Origin: a virus | IMG/VR virus record: IMGVR_UViG_3300017963_002468 | Location: 1-36,872 of that record | Direction: 5' to 3' (one strand) | DNA length: 36,872 bases | In this document: in pieces, positions 16,810 to 25,575 of the stretch | Position numbering within the stretch: position 1 is the stretch's first letter | Layout: every line of letters begins with the position of its first letter | Translations under genes and position numbers: made by a program | The notes under the pieces: model-generated | The model's database searches: none | Told to the model about the DNA's origin: nothing | What the model saw: the letters and a program-made list of their open reading frames with translations, nothing else

Positions 16810-17181
16810 CTATATTTGTTCTTCACCTTGTTGACCGTTTTTTGATGCAGGCCAACCCAGTAGTCTCACTTGCTCCTTCGTCACCTTCAGATTCTTGCCC
16901 TGCCCCAACTCTGTCTGCATTTGCACCTTCGTTGCTCCGGCAGCCACCTCGGTGATTGTCACGTCCGTCTCCGGCTGATCTGTGTCAACTCGACAGCAGA
17001 CTGTATTGTTGGCCACGCCTGGGTGTTCAACTGGCTCTGCGTAGTCAGTAACCTGAGTTACATTCGGCATCGGATAGCCATATCTGGCGTTATTCCCGAT
17101 CCACGGCAAGCCTAATGCCACCTTGGCCTTCGCGTGCCAGGAATCAAAGGTTGCCTGCGTCTTGAACACCAGATAACTCAT
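16810..17181 (-). CDS. Hypothetical protein beside the tail fibre
   Basis: 123 residues from ATG 17181, which overlaps the TGA of the lectin-fold gene (ATGA), implying coupled translation. The N-terminus MSYLVFKTQATFDSWHAKAKVALGL resembles small phage proteins with an FDxWHxxxKxxLGLP pattern that sit next to fibre genes. The middle repeats PEPV/EHPGV turns and the C-terminus is charged. A chaperone for fibre assembly or a small capping protein are both possible; I cannot tell. Confidence 0.6.
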   Translation of the reverse strand: MSYLVFKTQATFDSWHAKAKVALGLPWIGNNARYGYPMPNVTQVTDYAEPVEHPGVANNTVCCRVDTDQPETDVTITEVAAGATKVQMQTELGQGKNLKVTKEQVRLLGWPASKNGQQGEEQI

Positions 17182-18005
17182 AGCGCAATCCCCCATTTTC
17201 TAGCCAAGTAACTTTCGATAAGCCCTCGTGTTGTCGCCCCAACGTCAACATTAAAAATCAATAGTTCGCCAATGAGGCCATCGTAATGAACAATAGGTGC
17301 ATAAGGCGAATAACCCAAGCCAACTGCGCCATTTGTGCTGCCAAGTGGGTCTGCCGCTGCCGTACTTGGAGTACCACCATTTATCCGTATACTTAACGTG
17401 CCACTACCTAAAACCACAGAGCAAACATAACCAATGTAAGCAGACACCGGCACAGCCGGCTCAATGCAATCCACGCTCTCGCCGTGGTAAGCAGTAATCC
17501 TGTGTTCACTGTCACGAGTATGTAAACCAAAAAAACCTTCCAGCCCATCGGAAAATATCGCTGGGTTTTCCCACGGATCATCTCTAATGCCCGCAACGGC
17601 ATCTGCCTCAAAAACAACAAAAAGCGAGTATGCGTCCACCGCTACAAAGTTGGATAGGATATCACCATTTGCTTCAGTCATATACTCACCGGCCCGGAAT
17701 TCAAGAGCATTAAGGCCGTTAATGTCGCGACCAAAATATGGTCGATTGGCGGCAGTATCCTGCGAAAATGGATGAAGACTTCTGTTGTCATTCAGATACT
17801 GAACACGATCATTGATTATCGTCAAGTTGTTCAGGTTGGATGGGTCTAGCCAGCAACGTAATCCAGCCATGCTCACGTCCGGCGTCCAATGCGGTACGCC
17901 GGAAAAAACACGATTGCCATAGCCTTTGGGATTTGAACGGCTAAGCGCATGCACCTCTTGAGTTATTCCGAAGTTGTTCTTTCTTCTAATTCGGCGCCGC
18001 GGCAT
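17178..18005 (-). CDS. LamG/concanavalin-like receptor-binding or virion surface protein
   Basis: 275 residues. A basic N-terminus (MPRRRIRRKNN) is followed by a classic lectin-like jelly roll: RCWLDPSNLNNL...VQYLNDNRSL, then AANRPYFG...GLNALEF, then YDGLIGELLIFN and finally RGLIESYLARKWG. This is the pattern of the LamG-like domain common in phage and planctomycete proteins, usually carbohydrate-binding. It lies between the paired decoration-like proteins and the tail-fibre gene on the same strand, so it probably sits on the virion surface. Ligand unknown. Confidence 0.75.
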   Translation of the reverse strand: MPRRRIRRKNNFGITQEVHALSRSNPKGYGNRVFSGVPHWTPDVSMAGLRCWLDPSNLNNLTIINDRVQYLNDNRSLHPFSQDTAANRPYFGRDINGLNALEFRAGEYMTEANGDILSNFVAVDAYSLFVVFEADAVAGIRDDPWENPAIFSDGLEGFFGLHTRDSEHRITAYHGESVDCIEPAVPVSAYIGYVCSVVLGSGTLSIRINGGTPSTAAADPLGSTNGAVGLGYSPYAPIVHYDGLIGELLIFNVDVGATTRGLIESYLARKWGIAL

Positions 18006-18017
18006 TATTGTGTACTC

Positions 18018-18359
18018 TTAGAAAATTCCAGATTGGTTTGCACCGGCGGATAATCCAATTACCGGATCAGCATTAGTAACCGTACAGTCGGCGTAAATTG
18101 TGCTGATGCCTGGTCCGACCACGGTGCTCTGGCCGGCCATTAACGGGAACACTTTATCCGCTTCGCTATGGGCAGGAGTGAAACTGCTGGTAGTCGAGAT
18201 AAAGACAGTAGCTTGGTTTTCTGTATCATTGCTGTTACCGCTAATGTCAGTCCCAAGGTGCACCAGTGTGTATTCCTTCTGTGGATTGAGCACAGCCGAA
18301 GTCGCTGTGGTACTACACGCCAGAATAGCGAAGTTCTCTACCGCGCTTGCCAAAGCCAT
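18018..18359 (-). CDS. Virion protein candidate, paralogue A
   Basis: 113 residues: MALASAVENFAIL...LNPQKEYTLVHLG...VVGPGISTIYADC...GLSAGA. It is clearly homologous over its whole length to the next gene upstream (18373-18720); shared blocks include LNPQK-YT-VHLG, VF-STTS, FPL, VVGPGIS and SAGA. Predicted mostly beta. Small beta proteins duplicated in tandem between capsid and fibre genes are often head decoration or tail-attachment proteins. No family recognised. Confidence 0.7.
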   Translation of the reverse strand: MALASAVENFAILACSTTATSAVLNPQKEYTLVHLGTDISGNSNDTENQATVFISTTSSFTPAHSEADKVFPLMAGQSTVVGPGISTIYADCTVTNADPVIGLSAGANQSGIF

Positions 18360-18372
18360 AGCTCACCTCACA

Positions 18373-18720
18373 TCAAAAATCGCCGAACTGACGGGCACCA
18401 GCAGAGAACGCCAGGGTCGGATCGCCCGTGCCTGCCGCACAAGTGGCGTAGAGCCTGCTGATACCGGGGCCAACAACGACGCTCACCGCATCCTGCAATG
18501 GGAAAATGTCATTAAGCTCAGCAAAGGATGGTGTTGTCTCACTCGTAGTTGAAAGGAAGACCGTTTCATCAGAATTGCTATCGTCAGTACCGCTTGCGTC
18601 TACGCCCAGATGGACCACTGTGTATTGTTTCTGTGGATTTAGAAATGCCGACGTTTCTGTCTGGCTACACTCCAAAATACCAAAGTGTTCACATGGGCTT
18701 GTTGCGCTTCCTAATGCCAT
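18373..18720 (-). CDS. Virion protein candidate, paralogue B
   Basis: 115 residues: MALGSATSPCEHFGIL...LNPQKQYTVVHLG...VVGPGISRLYATC...AFSAGA. It is the tandem paralogue of the gene 13 bp downstream, similar in length and order of motifs but diverged in the first 15 residues and in the acidic middle (DASGTDDSNSDE). Ends in QFGDF where the other ends in QSGIF. Likely a virion surface protein; the pair may form a hetero-oligomer or have specialised. Confidence 0.7.
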   Translation of the reverse strand: MALGSATSPCEHFGILECSQTETSAFLNPQKQYTVVHLGVDASGTDDSNSDETVFLSTTSETTPSFAELNDIFPLQDAVSVVVGPGISRLYATCAAGTGDPTLAFSAGARQFGDF

Positions 18721-18738
18721 ATCATCACCTGTTCCCGT

Positions 18739-19734
18739 TCAATACTGCACGCCACCAACTGTGACTTTTATGTTCCATGCTCGCGTCAGGCTTGCCGACG
18801 GCTCAATATCTGACTCGTCACTGTTGTAACCCAACGTATCCGGCGTATTTGCCCGCCTATCAAATTCAATGCACCCTGCCAGTTTCTTTTCAAAGTCGGC
18901 CATGTAAGGGCCCGATTGGTCTTTGTCCCGTAGCTCGGCCACGGCCAGACAGCTCGCCATTAGCACTTGTCCAAATGGCATACCGCCGTAAGGCGAGGGG
19001 TTCCCTGAAGTGAGGGCGTCAGGCAGCACGTTGTAACGATAGCCCAGTGTGTATGTGTCATCCGGCGTCGGAACTACCATGAGGTCGAATCGCTGCCCAT
19101 CTGAGCCGTCAGTCGTCAATGGCTTAACCGCCGCATATAAAGGCGCATTCGTCGATGGATCTGACTGCCGCATTGTACGAATCTGGCCCTCGCCGATAAC
19201 GGGTACCGTGTGTAACTGGTCGTCCGCAGCGGCGTAAGTCAAGTCACCCTCGATACCGCCAAAGTCGTCTGGTAGACGATAATCACCATTAGCGGTAATC
19301 GTTACCGTAGCCCCGTTCGCTTCACCGCTTGCATCGCCACTAACGACACAGACTGTTGTACTGGTTACAGACGTAATCGTGTAAGATGAGCCATCCGTTA
19401 CCGCTAAGGACTTACCAACCATGCTGTCGTAGAAAATCGCATCGTCGACAGTTACTGTGGTCGTGCCGTTGTCTTTCGAGGGGCCGCCATTCAGCGTGCT
19501 TGTGCTCGTAGGCCACGCAGTTATCGTTGTGGTCGGACGAAGGAATGACCATTCGTGCGGGCCAGCAACGTGAGCAGGTGGATAATACGCCTGCTGTGTG
19601 CCTTGATTGACGATATCGCCGAGCAAACTAGTTTCATCGCTCGACCAATCTGCCGAATCGCGGGAGTAACCTAGGTAGTAGGCTACTTCCTTCATTAGAT
19701 CCGTGTGGCCATACGACAGCGTTGATTCAGCCAT
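18739..19734 (-). CDS. Head-tail adaptor (T7 gp11-like tail tubular protein A)
   Basis: 331 residues. The N-terminus (DLMKEVAYYLGYSRDSADWS...LLGDIVNQGTQQAYYPP) and EWSFLRPTTTITAW match the start of gp6/gp11-like adaptors of podovirus-type phages. Residues about 80-155 (TTTVTVDDAIFYDSMVGKSL...TITANGDYRLPDDF) look like an inserted beta domain. The C-terminus (GQVLMASCLAVAELRDKDQSG...FEKKLAGCIEFDRR) is the usual closing helix. The adaptor ring binds the portal and the nozzle. It is placed correctly between capsid and nozzle genes. Confidence 0.7.
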   Translation of the reverse strand: MAESTLSYGHTDLMKEVAYYLGYSRDSADWSSDETSLLGDIVNQGTQQAYYPPAHVAGPHEWSFLRPTTTITAWPTSTSTLNGGPSKDNGTTTVTVDDAIFYDSMVGKSLAVTDGSSYTITSVTSTTVCVVSGDASGEANGATVTITANGDYRLPDDFGGIEGDLTYAAADDQLHTVPVIGEGQIRTMRQSDPSTNAPLYAAVKPLTTDGSDGQRFDLMVVPTPDDTYTLGYRYNVLPDALTSGNPSPYGGMPFGQVLMASCLAVAELRDKDQSGPYMADFEKKLAGCIEFDRRANTPDTLGYNSDESDIEPSASLTRAWNIKVTVGGVQY

Positions 19735-19812
19735 AACTAGCCCTCACCACCCTACAACAGGGCCAGAGCCGGAGCCCCGACCCTGTCGCAGAGAGGAGGA
19801 AAATGAGGCCTC
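19735..19812. other. Short intergenic region with an imperfect hairpin
   Basis: Seventy-eight bases between the lectin-fold gene and the adaptor. ACAGGG and CCCTGT form a 6-bp stem around a GC-rich loop; no T-run follows. It also carries GAGGAGG on the plus strand, which has no gene to serve. Confidence 0.35.
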
Positions 19813-20664
19813 TTACGAAGACCGGCCCTGGTAACAACGCCACCAGTCCATAGTGACGGTATAATCAGACGCCGAGCCTCCCTTAACGGCAATAACCGGA
19901 GTCATCTCTTCGCCGCCAGGAAAGTTAGTCGTGTCCTGAATGTAGACAGTAGCATCACCAGACGCCTCGCCGACATAAGTAGTTTGCTCGGCACCGTCCA
20001 CATAAAACTTAATTCGTTCACCTACCACAGCGGTGGGGTCATACTTGAACCCCAATTTTGCATAAGTGTCAGCAACGGCAGTGTCTACGCCCGATATGAT
20101 GGTATCGAACGCAGCCCCAGTTTTCTGGGTGACAACATTGATAGCATCACCATCAGCCTCCCATTGCACGAAACCCAGCAAGTCTACATCAGCAAAGTCG
20201 TTGCCGTCATTGTGTATGAAGTCGGCGACACCAGAACCTTGACTAGCCAAGCCAACAAAAAAATTGGCGATACTATCGGCAATTGTTGACTTCTTTACAC
20301 GACACTCAAACCACAACTTATTACTAGTCGCAGTAGTAGACGCTGGAATAACGAAAGGTGCGGACTGGGCGCCACAGGCCTCCAAAGCAGCTTCCTCGTT
20401 ACTGGTAGTACAGAACAAGGCCACTTCGCCACCAGCAATCGCCGTGCCGCCTATCGTGCAGTCACCCTCAAACGTCGGCAAGCCACTGGCGTTAAGAACG
20501 GTAGTGGCCGTTGACGAATAAGTGAGGAAATCGTCGAAGATTCCATAACCCTGTCTCGGATCGACGATGATATCGAGAATAGGGCAATCCGCCCAAATAG
20601 AAGGACTAGGCCCCGCATCTGTATTAGCGGCACGTAACCCCTCAGTGTATTCAACCTTATACAT
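19813..20664 (-). CDS. Lectin-fold virion protein next to the major capsid gene
   Basis: 283 residues from ATG 20664, with AGGAG eight bases upstream. The chain has a jelly-roll pattern: FDDFLTYSS near residue 43, NEEAALEACGAQSAPF, LWFECRVKKSTIADSIANFFVGLA, LGFKYDPTA, IKFYVDGAEQTTY and a closing TVTMDWWRCYQ. Proteins of this kind often follow the major capsid gene in metagenomic podovirus-like phages. A head fibre or decoration role fits best, but is inferred from position and fold. Confidence 0.6.
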   Translation of the reverse strand: MYKVEYTEGLRAANTDAGPSPSIWADCPILDIIVDPRQGYGIFDDFLTYSSTATTVLNASGLPTFEGDCTIGGTAIAGGEVALFCTTSNEEAALEACGAQSAPFVIPASTTATSNKLWFECRVKKSTIADSIANFFVGLASQGSGVADFIHNDGNDFADVDLLGFVQWEADGDAINVVTQKTGAAFDTIISGVDTAVADTYAKLGFKYDPTAVVGERIKFYVDGAEQTTYVGEASGDATVYIQDTTNFPGGEEMTPVIAVKGGSASDYTVTMDWWRCYQGRSS

Positions 20665-20709
20665 GTGAATTCTCCTAATCTTTCTTGTTCGTTCTCTTCG
20701 CTACCTGAC

Positions 20710-21789
20710 TTACGACAGGGCCGCACTACCGTTAGTTGTTCGTCCTGTGCTCAAGCACGCCTGGGCACGCCGGTCGGTACAAAGAATGTTCCACGTCAGG
20801 TCTAGGTGACAGTGGTACACATTATGCTGCGACGGACTCTCTTTTGGCGGTGACTCTCGCAGATAGTCGCCCTTCAGGAACACTGGGTAGAACTTCGACC
20901 AGTCCAAAAGGTAAATGGGTGCGTCGCTGTCGCTATCCAACGTTTCGATCCAGACAATTGGGTTACGCCGGAACGTAATTGTGCCATCCATCGCCGCCAG
21001 GTCTCGACCGAGATTTTCGTTCTGGTTCTCGGCCAGAGTTTCCATCTCAATGATCTCGTCCAACGGCGCGTAAATCCGGTATTGCTGCCCCACGCCCTTG
21101 CGGTAGTCAGGTATGTCAACCGGACTCTTGAACCGAATCTTCCGGTAAGCCGTGCGGAGCTTCGTAATCAAGTCCGACTTGGCCACGTTTGTGTATTTGC
21201 AGGTGTAATTTCGCCAATTGGTATACGTGTTCGAGTTCAAGCCACCGGGGCCAGACGAATAGCTGGCATGATTGCCACCATAAAAGCCGCCCGTAGTGCT
21301 GCCCGATGCGTACTTGACAACCCAATAAGGCAAGCCAAATGGGTTCGTCTTGTCCGTAGAACCGCCAGGTGCGGCAAAAAAATCAGCCTCCATGCGTTCG
21401 GCAAGGCCAATCATCGTGGCAATACGCCGGGTCTTGATCATATCCACGATTCGTGAGGCCCCGCGATTCATAAGAACCTCGCGAACCTCATACGCCCAGT
21501 TGGCAGTGGTATGCCGCCACGGGATATCGATTGTCTGCAAGAAGTCCTCGACGTTTACGTCATCCGTCTCGAACATCCCGACGTTTCTGGCGGACGAGGA
21601 ATAGTCCACCATGAGCGTTTTCTGGATTCCGTAACCATCGTCAAACTGAACCTTGTCTTTCTTCAGAATCCGACTCATCACCTCATAGTTCGTGAGATTT
21701 TGGGCGATTTGCGTAAACCTCAGACGCCCTAAATCTCTCAACGTACTGGTGACCAGATCGGCAATGTTACTAGCTTCAAGTGTTGGCAT
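20710..21789 (-). CDS. Major capsid protein
   Basis: 359 residues: PTLEASNIADLVTSTLRDLG...RFTQIAQNLTNYEVMSRI, a glycine-containing loop (GGFYGGNHASYSSGPGGLN), LRTAYRKIRFKSPVD, and LKGDYLRESPPKE...HCHLDLTWNILCTDRR. This order is familiar to me from capsid proteins of uncultured podovirus-like phages that also carry the terminase and portal types seen here. HK97-fold is expected but not visible in the linear sequence. It lies directly after the scaffold gene, with 41 bp between them. The protein is on the short side but complete. Confidence 0.85.
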   Translation of the reverse strand: MPTLEASNIADLVTSTLRDLGRLRFTQIAQNLTNYEVMSRILKKDKVQFDDGYGIQKTLMVDYSSSARNVGMFETDDVNVEDFLQTIDIPWRHTTANWAYEVREVLMNRGASRIVDMIKTRRIATMIGLAERMEADFFAAPGGSTDKTNPFGLPYWVVKYASGSTTGGFYGGNHASYSSGPGGLNSNTYTNWRNYTCKYTNVAKSDLITKLRTAYRKIRFKSPVDIPDYRKGVGQQYRIYAPLDEIIEMETLAENQNENLGRDLAAMDGTITFRRNPIVWIETLDSDSDAPIYLLDWSKFYPVFLKGDYLRESPPKESPSQHNVYHCHLDLTWNILCTDRRAQACLSTGRTTNGSAALS

Positions 21790-21830
21790 TTCGAGTTTCC
21801 CTTCTACTCGTTATGCCCGAAAGCAAACCG

Positions 21831-22964
21831 CTAGAAATCCTCATCACTGGGGCCAGCGTCCGGCCCGTAGTCAATCCCTCTATCGGCGAGGTACTTCCGA
21901 ACACCTTCTACAGCCTTTTTGGTAGGCGACACTGCAGCCTCGCCGCCACGCTGAGTAGGACGGGCTGTCGCCTGAGACTTACGTGTATCCAGCGTCTTTC
22001 CGATTTTCTTTCGGGCTATTGTTTCAATTTTGTCACCTAACACACTTCGGGCGGCTCGCTTGCACAAATCGGCCATTGGTGGTACGGGGCGACCCACCGC
22101 TTGGCAGCCGGCCATAAGAACGTCTATCTCGTTCGCGATAGCCTGGACGTTCTCAAATTCGTCACTGCCCCTATCCATTTGCGCAATAGGCTTATTGCCA
22201 ACAAGGTCACGGTATTCGTCACCCAAACCCTGAATGCCCGCCTCGAACGCCTGTATGTTTGCGTTATGTTGCGCTCTTAGTTGAGCCTGTTCCTGGGCTG
22301 AAACTGTTCCCGTGACTTGCTCTAATTGACCCCGAAGTTCCTTGAGTTGGGATTCGTAGTGCTGAGTCATTTTCCTGAACTCAGACAACACCGGCTCGTC
22401 AACATCGTCCGGGCTCAAGCCAACTTCGTATTCGCCACCCTCCTCCGTTCCCACCTCTGTGCTGGTTGGTTGAACTTTCTGCTCATCGGCAGTACTTGCC
22501 TTTTCTTGGGCTTGTGCGCCGGCATACAGCAAGTTCAGGTGGGCTCTCAGTTCCTGATTAGAACGGAATCCACCAATTAGCTGGTCAGGGAAACCCACTT
22601 GACGGGCTTCGTTGACAAGCCGTGCATCAAGGTCGAACCCAGCATCTTCTTTGTCCGCCTTGGTATCATCGCCGGCAGGTTGTTCCTCGCCGGCGGAATC
22701 ATCTTGTTCTGTTGTCTCTGCGCTCGGTTCGGGTTCAGTTGCTTCGCCGCCTTTGTCTTGCTCGGTCGGCTGGGCGTCCGGATCTTCCGGCTCGTCAAAG
22801 TTGTACTGTTCCTCCAAGCTTTCCGGCTCGCCCGTGTCTTCGTTGCCGCCATCCTCAAACGCATCAGGTACAGCCATCTTCTCGGCAGCTACTGATTCTG
22901 TTTCCGGCTCTGCATTCTGTTCGATTGGCAGCGGATTCTTCCTTGGCCTACCTCTCTTAGCCAT
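21831..22964 (-). CDS. Capsid scaffolding protein
   Basis: 377 residues. Residues about 15-110 are extremely acidic (Glu/Asp/Pro/Thr-rich). Residues about 195-245 form a coiled coil (FRKMTQHYESQLKELRGQLEQV...). The C-terminus is basic with KIETIARKKIGKTL and a final EDF. Acidic, coiled-coil, just before the major capsid gene: this is the standard profile of a podovirus scaffold. The first residues MAKRGRPRKNP contain an AT-hook-like GRPRK. Its ATG overlaps the upstream gene by 8 bp. Confidence 0.75.
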   Translation of the reverse strand: MAKRGRPRKNPLPIEQNAEPETESVAAEKMAVPDAFEDGGNEDTGEPESLEEQYNFDEPEDPDAQPTEQDKGGEATEPEPSAETTEQDDSAGEEQPAGDDTKADKEDAGFDLDARLVNEARQVGFPDQLIGGFRSNQELRAHLNLLYAGAQAQEKASTADEQKVQPTSTEVGTEEGGEYEVGLSPDDVDEPVLSEFRKMTQHYESQLKELRGQLEQVTGTVSAQEQAQLRAQHNANIQAFEAGIQGLGDEYRDLVGNKPIAQMDRGSDEFENVQAIANEIDVLMAGCQAVGRPVPPMADLCKRAARSVLGDKIETIARKKIGKTLDTRKSQATARPTQRGGEAAVSPTKKAVEGVRKYLADRGIDYGPDAGPSDEDF

Positions 22965-23355
22965 CTCGTATCACTCCTCTCTTTCTAGGGTCGCCGTAAC
23001 CACCGTTACGGTCGTACATGCCTATTGACTCTCCGTATCGTTTACGGTGTGCTCTGCTTGTCAGGATTGCCCGCCCATCGGGCGTAAAATCCGTGGGCAC
23101 ACCGTCCCGAATCGACTTTGCCCGTGCTTGAGGTATTTGCTCTACAGCAACACCCATCGCATCACTGCGCTGTGGCCAAGTCCCTGGTGTATCTTGAAAT
23201 CCCCCATGCTCTGCCCCCATGTCGCGTATCGCTTTCGTACCGTCGTCCAGGGTGATAGAACCATCACGCCGCTGGCGGCGCAGCATTTCCGCGCTAGTCA
23301 TAAAGACTTCTTCAATCTCGCCGTTATCACTCCGCCTGTAGCAATACACCGGCAT
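22957..23355 (-). CDS. Hypothetical phage protein, FmdB-like N-terminus without zinc cysteines
   Basis: 132 residues. It starts MPVYCYRRSDNGEIEEVFM, the usual opening of FmdB-type zinc-ribbon proteins, but the CxxC pairs are missing (one Cys only). The C-terminal half (WPQRSDAMGVAVEQIPQARAKSI, then GVPTDFTPDGRAILTSRAHRKRYGES) is conserved, as I recall, in similarly placed phage genes between portal and scaffold. Its ATG overlaps the stop of the 23355-23615 gene by one base (TGATG). Function unknown. Confidence 0.7.
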   Translation of the reverse strand: MPVYCYRRSDNGEIEEVFMTSAEMLRRQRRDGSITLDDGTKAIRDMGAEHGGFQDTPGTWPQRSDAMGVAVEQIPQARAKSIRDGVPTDFTPDGRAILTSRAHRKRYGESIGMYDRNGGYGDPRKRGVIRDG

Positions 23356-23615
23356 CAGGCACCTTCCTCACCTTTTGCGATACACGGACGAGCCAGCAGC
23401 TTGTCGTGTATAGCCCGAAGCAATTTCAGTTCTTCACCAGTTCGCGTATCCACGCTCCGGATCGCTTCGGTATTGTTCGCAATGATTTGATTCGTGCGGT
23501 TGAGTAAGCGGATTATGTGTCTGACTAACCACCAGACAAAAGCGAGTAGTGCAGCAGCAAAACCAGCAAAACCGTATTGAACAGCCGGTTGCGACATGAT
23601 TTCGGATGGTTCCAT
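23355..23615 (-). CDS. Small membrane-anchored coiled-coil protein
   Basis: 86 residues. One membrane helix at about 12-33 (VQYGFAGFAAALLAFVWWLVRHI), then a helical tail (LLNRTNQIIANNTEAIRSV...ELKLLRAIHDKLLARP). AGGAG lies nine bases before ATG 23615. Similar N-anchored coils are annotated in phages as holin-like or unknown membrane proteins. Located between portal and scaffold genes, so a lysis role is not favoured by position alone. Its stop overlaps the next start (TGATG). Confidence 0.65.
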   Translation of the reverse strand: MEPSEIMSQPAVQYGFAGFAAALLAFVWWLVRHIIRLLNRTNQIIANNTEAIRSVDTRTGEELKLLRAIHDKLLARPCIAKGEEGA

Positions 23616-23631
23616 TACACATTACTCCTGG

Positions 23632-25434
23632 TTATCCAACCGGCCTCCCCAATGCTGCCAGTTCTGCGGGCTGCGCATTGCCGCCCATTAACGTTTGCAT
23701 TAACGTTGCATCTTTGCCCGACCTTGTTGCGCCGGGACGATTTACCCGTTCGTTTACGTGCTTGGTCAAAGAGGGCTTGTTCGGCGGATTGCCAACCGGG
23801 CCCGGCTCTTCTTCCCCCAAAGGCATGGACGTAATCAGAATGTCCTTGAGTTCGGGAATGCTGGAATACTTGCCGATAAGCTTGAGCAGAGCCTGTATAT
23901 CAAGCGATATGCCCTGCTGCTGTAGCATTGGGGTGTACGGAACAAGGAACCGCTCCCATATCTGCATGATGGTTTGCAGCCGCTGGGAAGGTGTGTAGTG
24001 CTGCATTGAATACGGCTCAATGTTTATGTTGTAGTCAAGGAAATCACCTTCCCGGTCCTCTGCTGTGAATGCTGTAGGAATGTCCTCATCGATCCCCTCG
24101 ACGCGTTTGACAAGCGGAATCTCGATAAGCGGATCAGTCCACAGATACCAGGCCAATGCACGAATGATTTCTGTCGAGAAATCAACTGTGCGGTCTTGCA
24201 TATCGGCAACACGTTTACTGGCTTGCCCGGCAAGCAGTTCGTCTTGTCCAAGAGTCCCAGACTGCGGCGATAGTCCGCCGAGAAGATCCAGGTTGCCCCA
24301 GAGCCAGGTCGCCAGATCCTTGGTCTGCAGGAACATGGCAAGCGTCTGGGCGTTGACACCACCAAACTCATGAACTTTAGCACCGGACGGACTATCCATA
24401 CGAATCATTTGCCCGTCACTTGCTTCGCCAATTCGCTTAGCGTCGTCAGCCGCTCCACCCTGATACCCCAGAATCTCTTTCTGCCGTTTAGCTTGCCGGC
24501 CTAGTTTGAGAAACAGGACATTGGCGAGCATGTGCAGGTCGAGCCATTGGGCGCCGGGCGAAAGGGGCATGGGGTTGCCCGGTACGGCGTTAAAAGAGAG
24601 TAGGTGATAGGGGCCAGCCTCCGGCCCCGCCCATTCAACAACACGGAGTACAAGCGACTCTTGCTCGACCGGAATCGTGACAACTAAGTTTTCGCTAGGT
24701 AGCCACAAGTCCCATAGTTCAACGTAATCTTTGAACTCGTCTACGTCGGAACTGGCACCTCGCGAAATTGTATCAAGCCGTTCGTCGCCCAGGTTGTCAT
24801 GCGACAACTTCTCGGTAGGCATCAACTGCGCTCTGGCGTCGGGAAAGTACAAATCGGAGTTCTTTACCCAGTCGACAGGAACGCGGTAGCGGTTGCCGGC
24901 ATACTCAATCTGCTCATATCTCTTGGCCGTCATATCCTGAACCCAGTCGTCCAGGTTCACTACGTCCGCGTATGGCTGACACACGTCGTGAAGAAATCCA
25001 CCAACCTCCACTGAGCCGGAAGGATTGAGTCCCACCTTGACAATGCCCAACGAGAACATGGCATTGCGCACGGCTTGTCTCAGGGTCTCTTCAAGCCGGA
25101 TTTCGTCGATCAGGTGATTAACAGCTAGACTGAGCGTAGAGGCATACGCCTTGTAGGCATCGAACCGGGTAGTACACAGGGCACGGGGCGCCTTTGCCGC
25201 CAATTGCACCGTGTAGATATTGACAGCCATTTCGACAAGATTGATAGGCACTCGCTCGTCAGTGCCTGAATCCGAATAATGCTTACCGACATACTGGCGA
25301 ATCAGATCCTTCTGCGTTTCGCGGAACGGTTGCAGCTTCTTCCAAGACCAGTCCATTGCCCGCCTGAGTCGCTTGAGCTGCCTATCAGTAAATGGGCTTT
25401 CTTCGAGTTGTTGCTGTTCTTCGTAACTAGCCAT
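23632..25434 (-). CDS. Portal protein
   Basis: 600 residues from ATG 25434 (MASYEEQQQLEES). An in-frame extension to 25494 would read into the terminator hairpin and begins MRCRITALPF, so I reject it. Motif-like stretches: RRAMDWSWKKLQPFRETQKDLIRQYVGKHYSD, KAPRALCTT, GIVKVGLNPSG, DVVNLDDWVQDMTAKR, LLGGLSPQSGTLGQDELLAG, and RIxTIMQIWERFLVPY near the end. It resembles portals of uncultured podovirus-like phages. The portal ring is the DNA channel and the terminase dock. The start has only a weak GGA ribosome site. Confidence 0.8.
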   Translation of the reverse strand: MASYEEQQQLEESPFTDRQLKRLRRAMDWSWKKLQPFRETQKDLIRQYVGKHYSDSGTDERVPINLVEMAVNIYTVQLAAKAPRALCTTRFDAYKAYASTLSLAVNHLIDEIRLEETLRQAVRNAMFSLGIVKVGLNPSGSVEVGGFLHDVCQPYADVVNLDDWVQDMTAKRYEQIEYAGNRYRVPVDWVKNSDLYFPDARAQLMPTEKLSHDNLGDERLDTISRGASSDVDEFKDYVELWDLWLPSENLVVTIPVEQESLVLRVVEWAGPEAGPYHLLSFNAVPGNPMPLSPGAQWLDLHMLANVLFLKLGRQAKRQKEILGYQGGAADDAKRIGEASDGQMIRMDSPSGAKVHEFGGVNAQTLAMFLQTKDLATWLWGNLDLLGGLSPQSGTLGQDELLAGQASKRVADMQDRTVDFSTEIIRALAWYLWTDPLIEIPLVKRVEGIDEDIPTAFTAEDREGDFLDYNINIEPYSMQHYTPSQRLQTIMQIWERFLVPYTPMLQQQGISLDIQALLKLIGKYSSIPELKDILITSMPLGEEEPGPVGNPPNKPSLTKHVNERVNRPGATRSGKDATLMQTLMGGNAQPAELAALGRPVG

Positions 25435-25465
25435 TGGTTTTCCAAACGAGGGCGAGCCAAAAGAA

Positions 25466-25501
25466 AAAGGCAACGCAGTGATGCGGCACCGCATTGCCTT
25501 T
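25466..25501 (-). terminator. Strong intrinsic terminator between terminase and portal genes
   Basis: Minus strand: AAAGGCAA, about 20 nt with an inner TGCGG/CCGCA hairpin, TTGCCTTT, then TTCTTTTGG. It lies only 32 bp upstream of the portal start, leaving no room for a promoter after it, so the downstream virion genes depend on read-through, antitermination or an upstream internal promoter. Confidence 0.75.
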
Positions 25502-25575
25502 CGTCTCGCAGCTATACACCTGAAGGTTGGCCAGAACCTACCAGGGGCTGCCCTCGTGTTTTCTTATGTCTTCAG

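Noticed and set aside
25435-25494. N-terminal extension of the portal gene
   Set aside because: The extra 20 residues are translated from the terminator hairpin and have no ribosome site.
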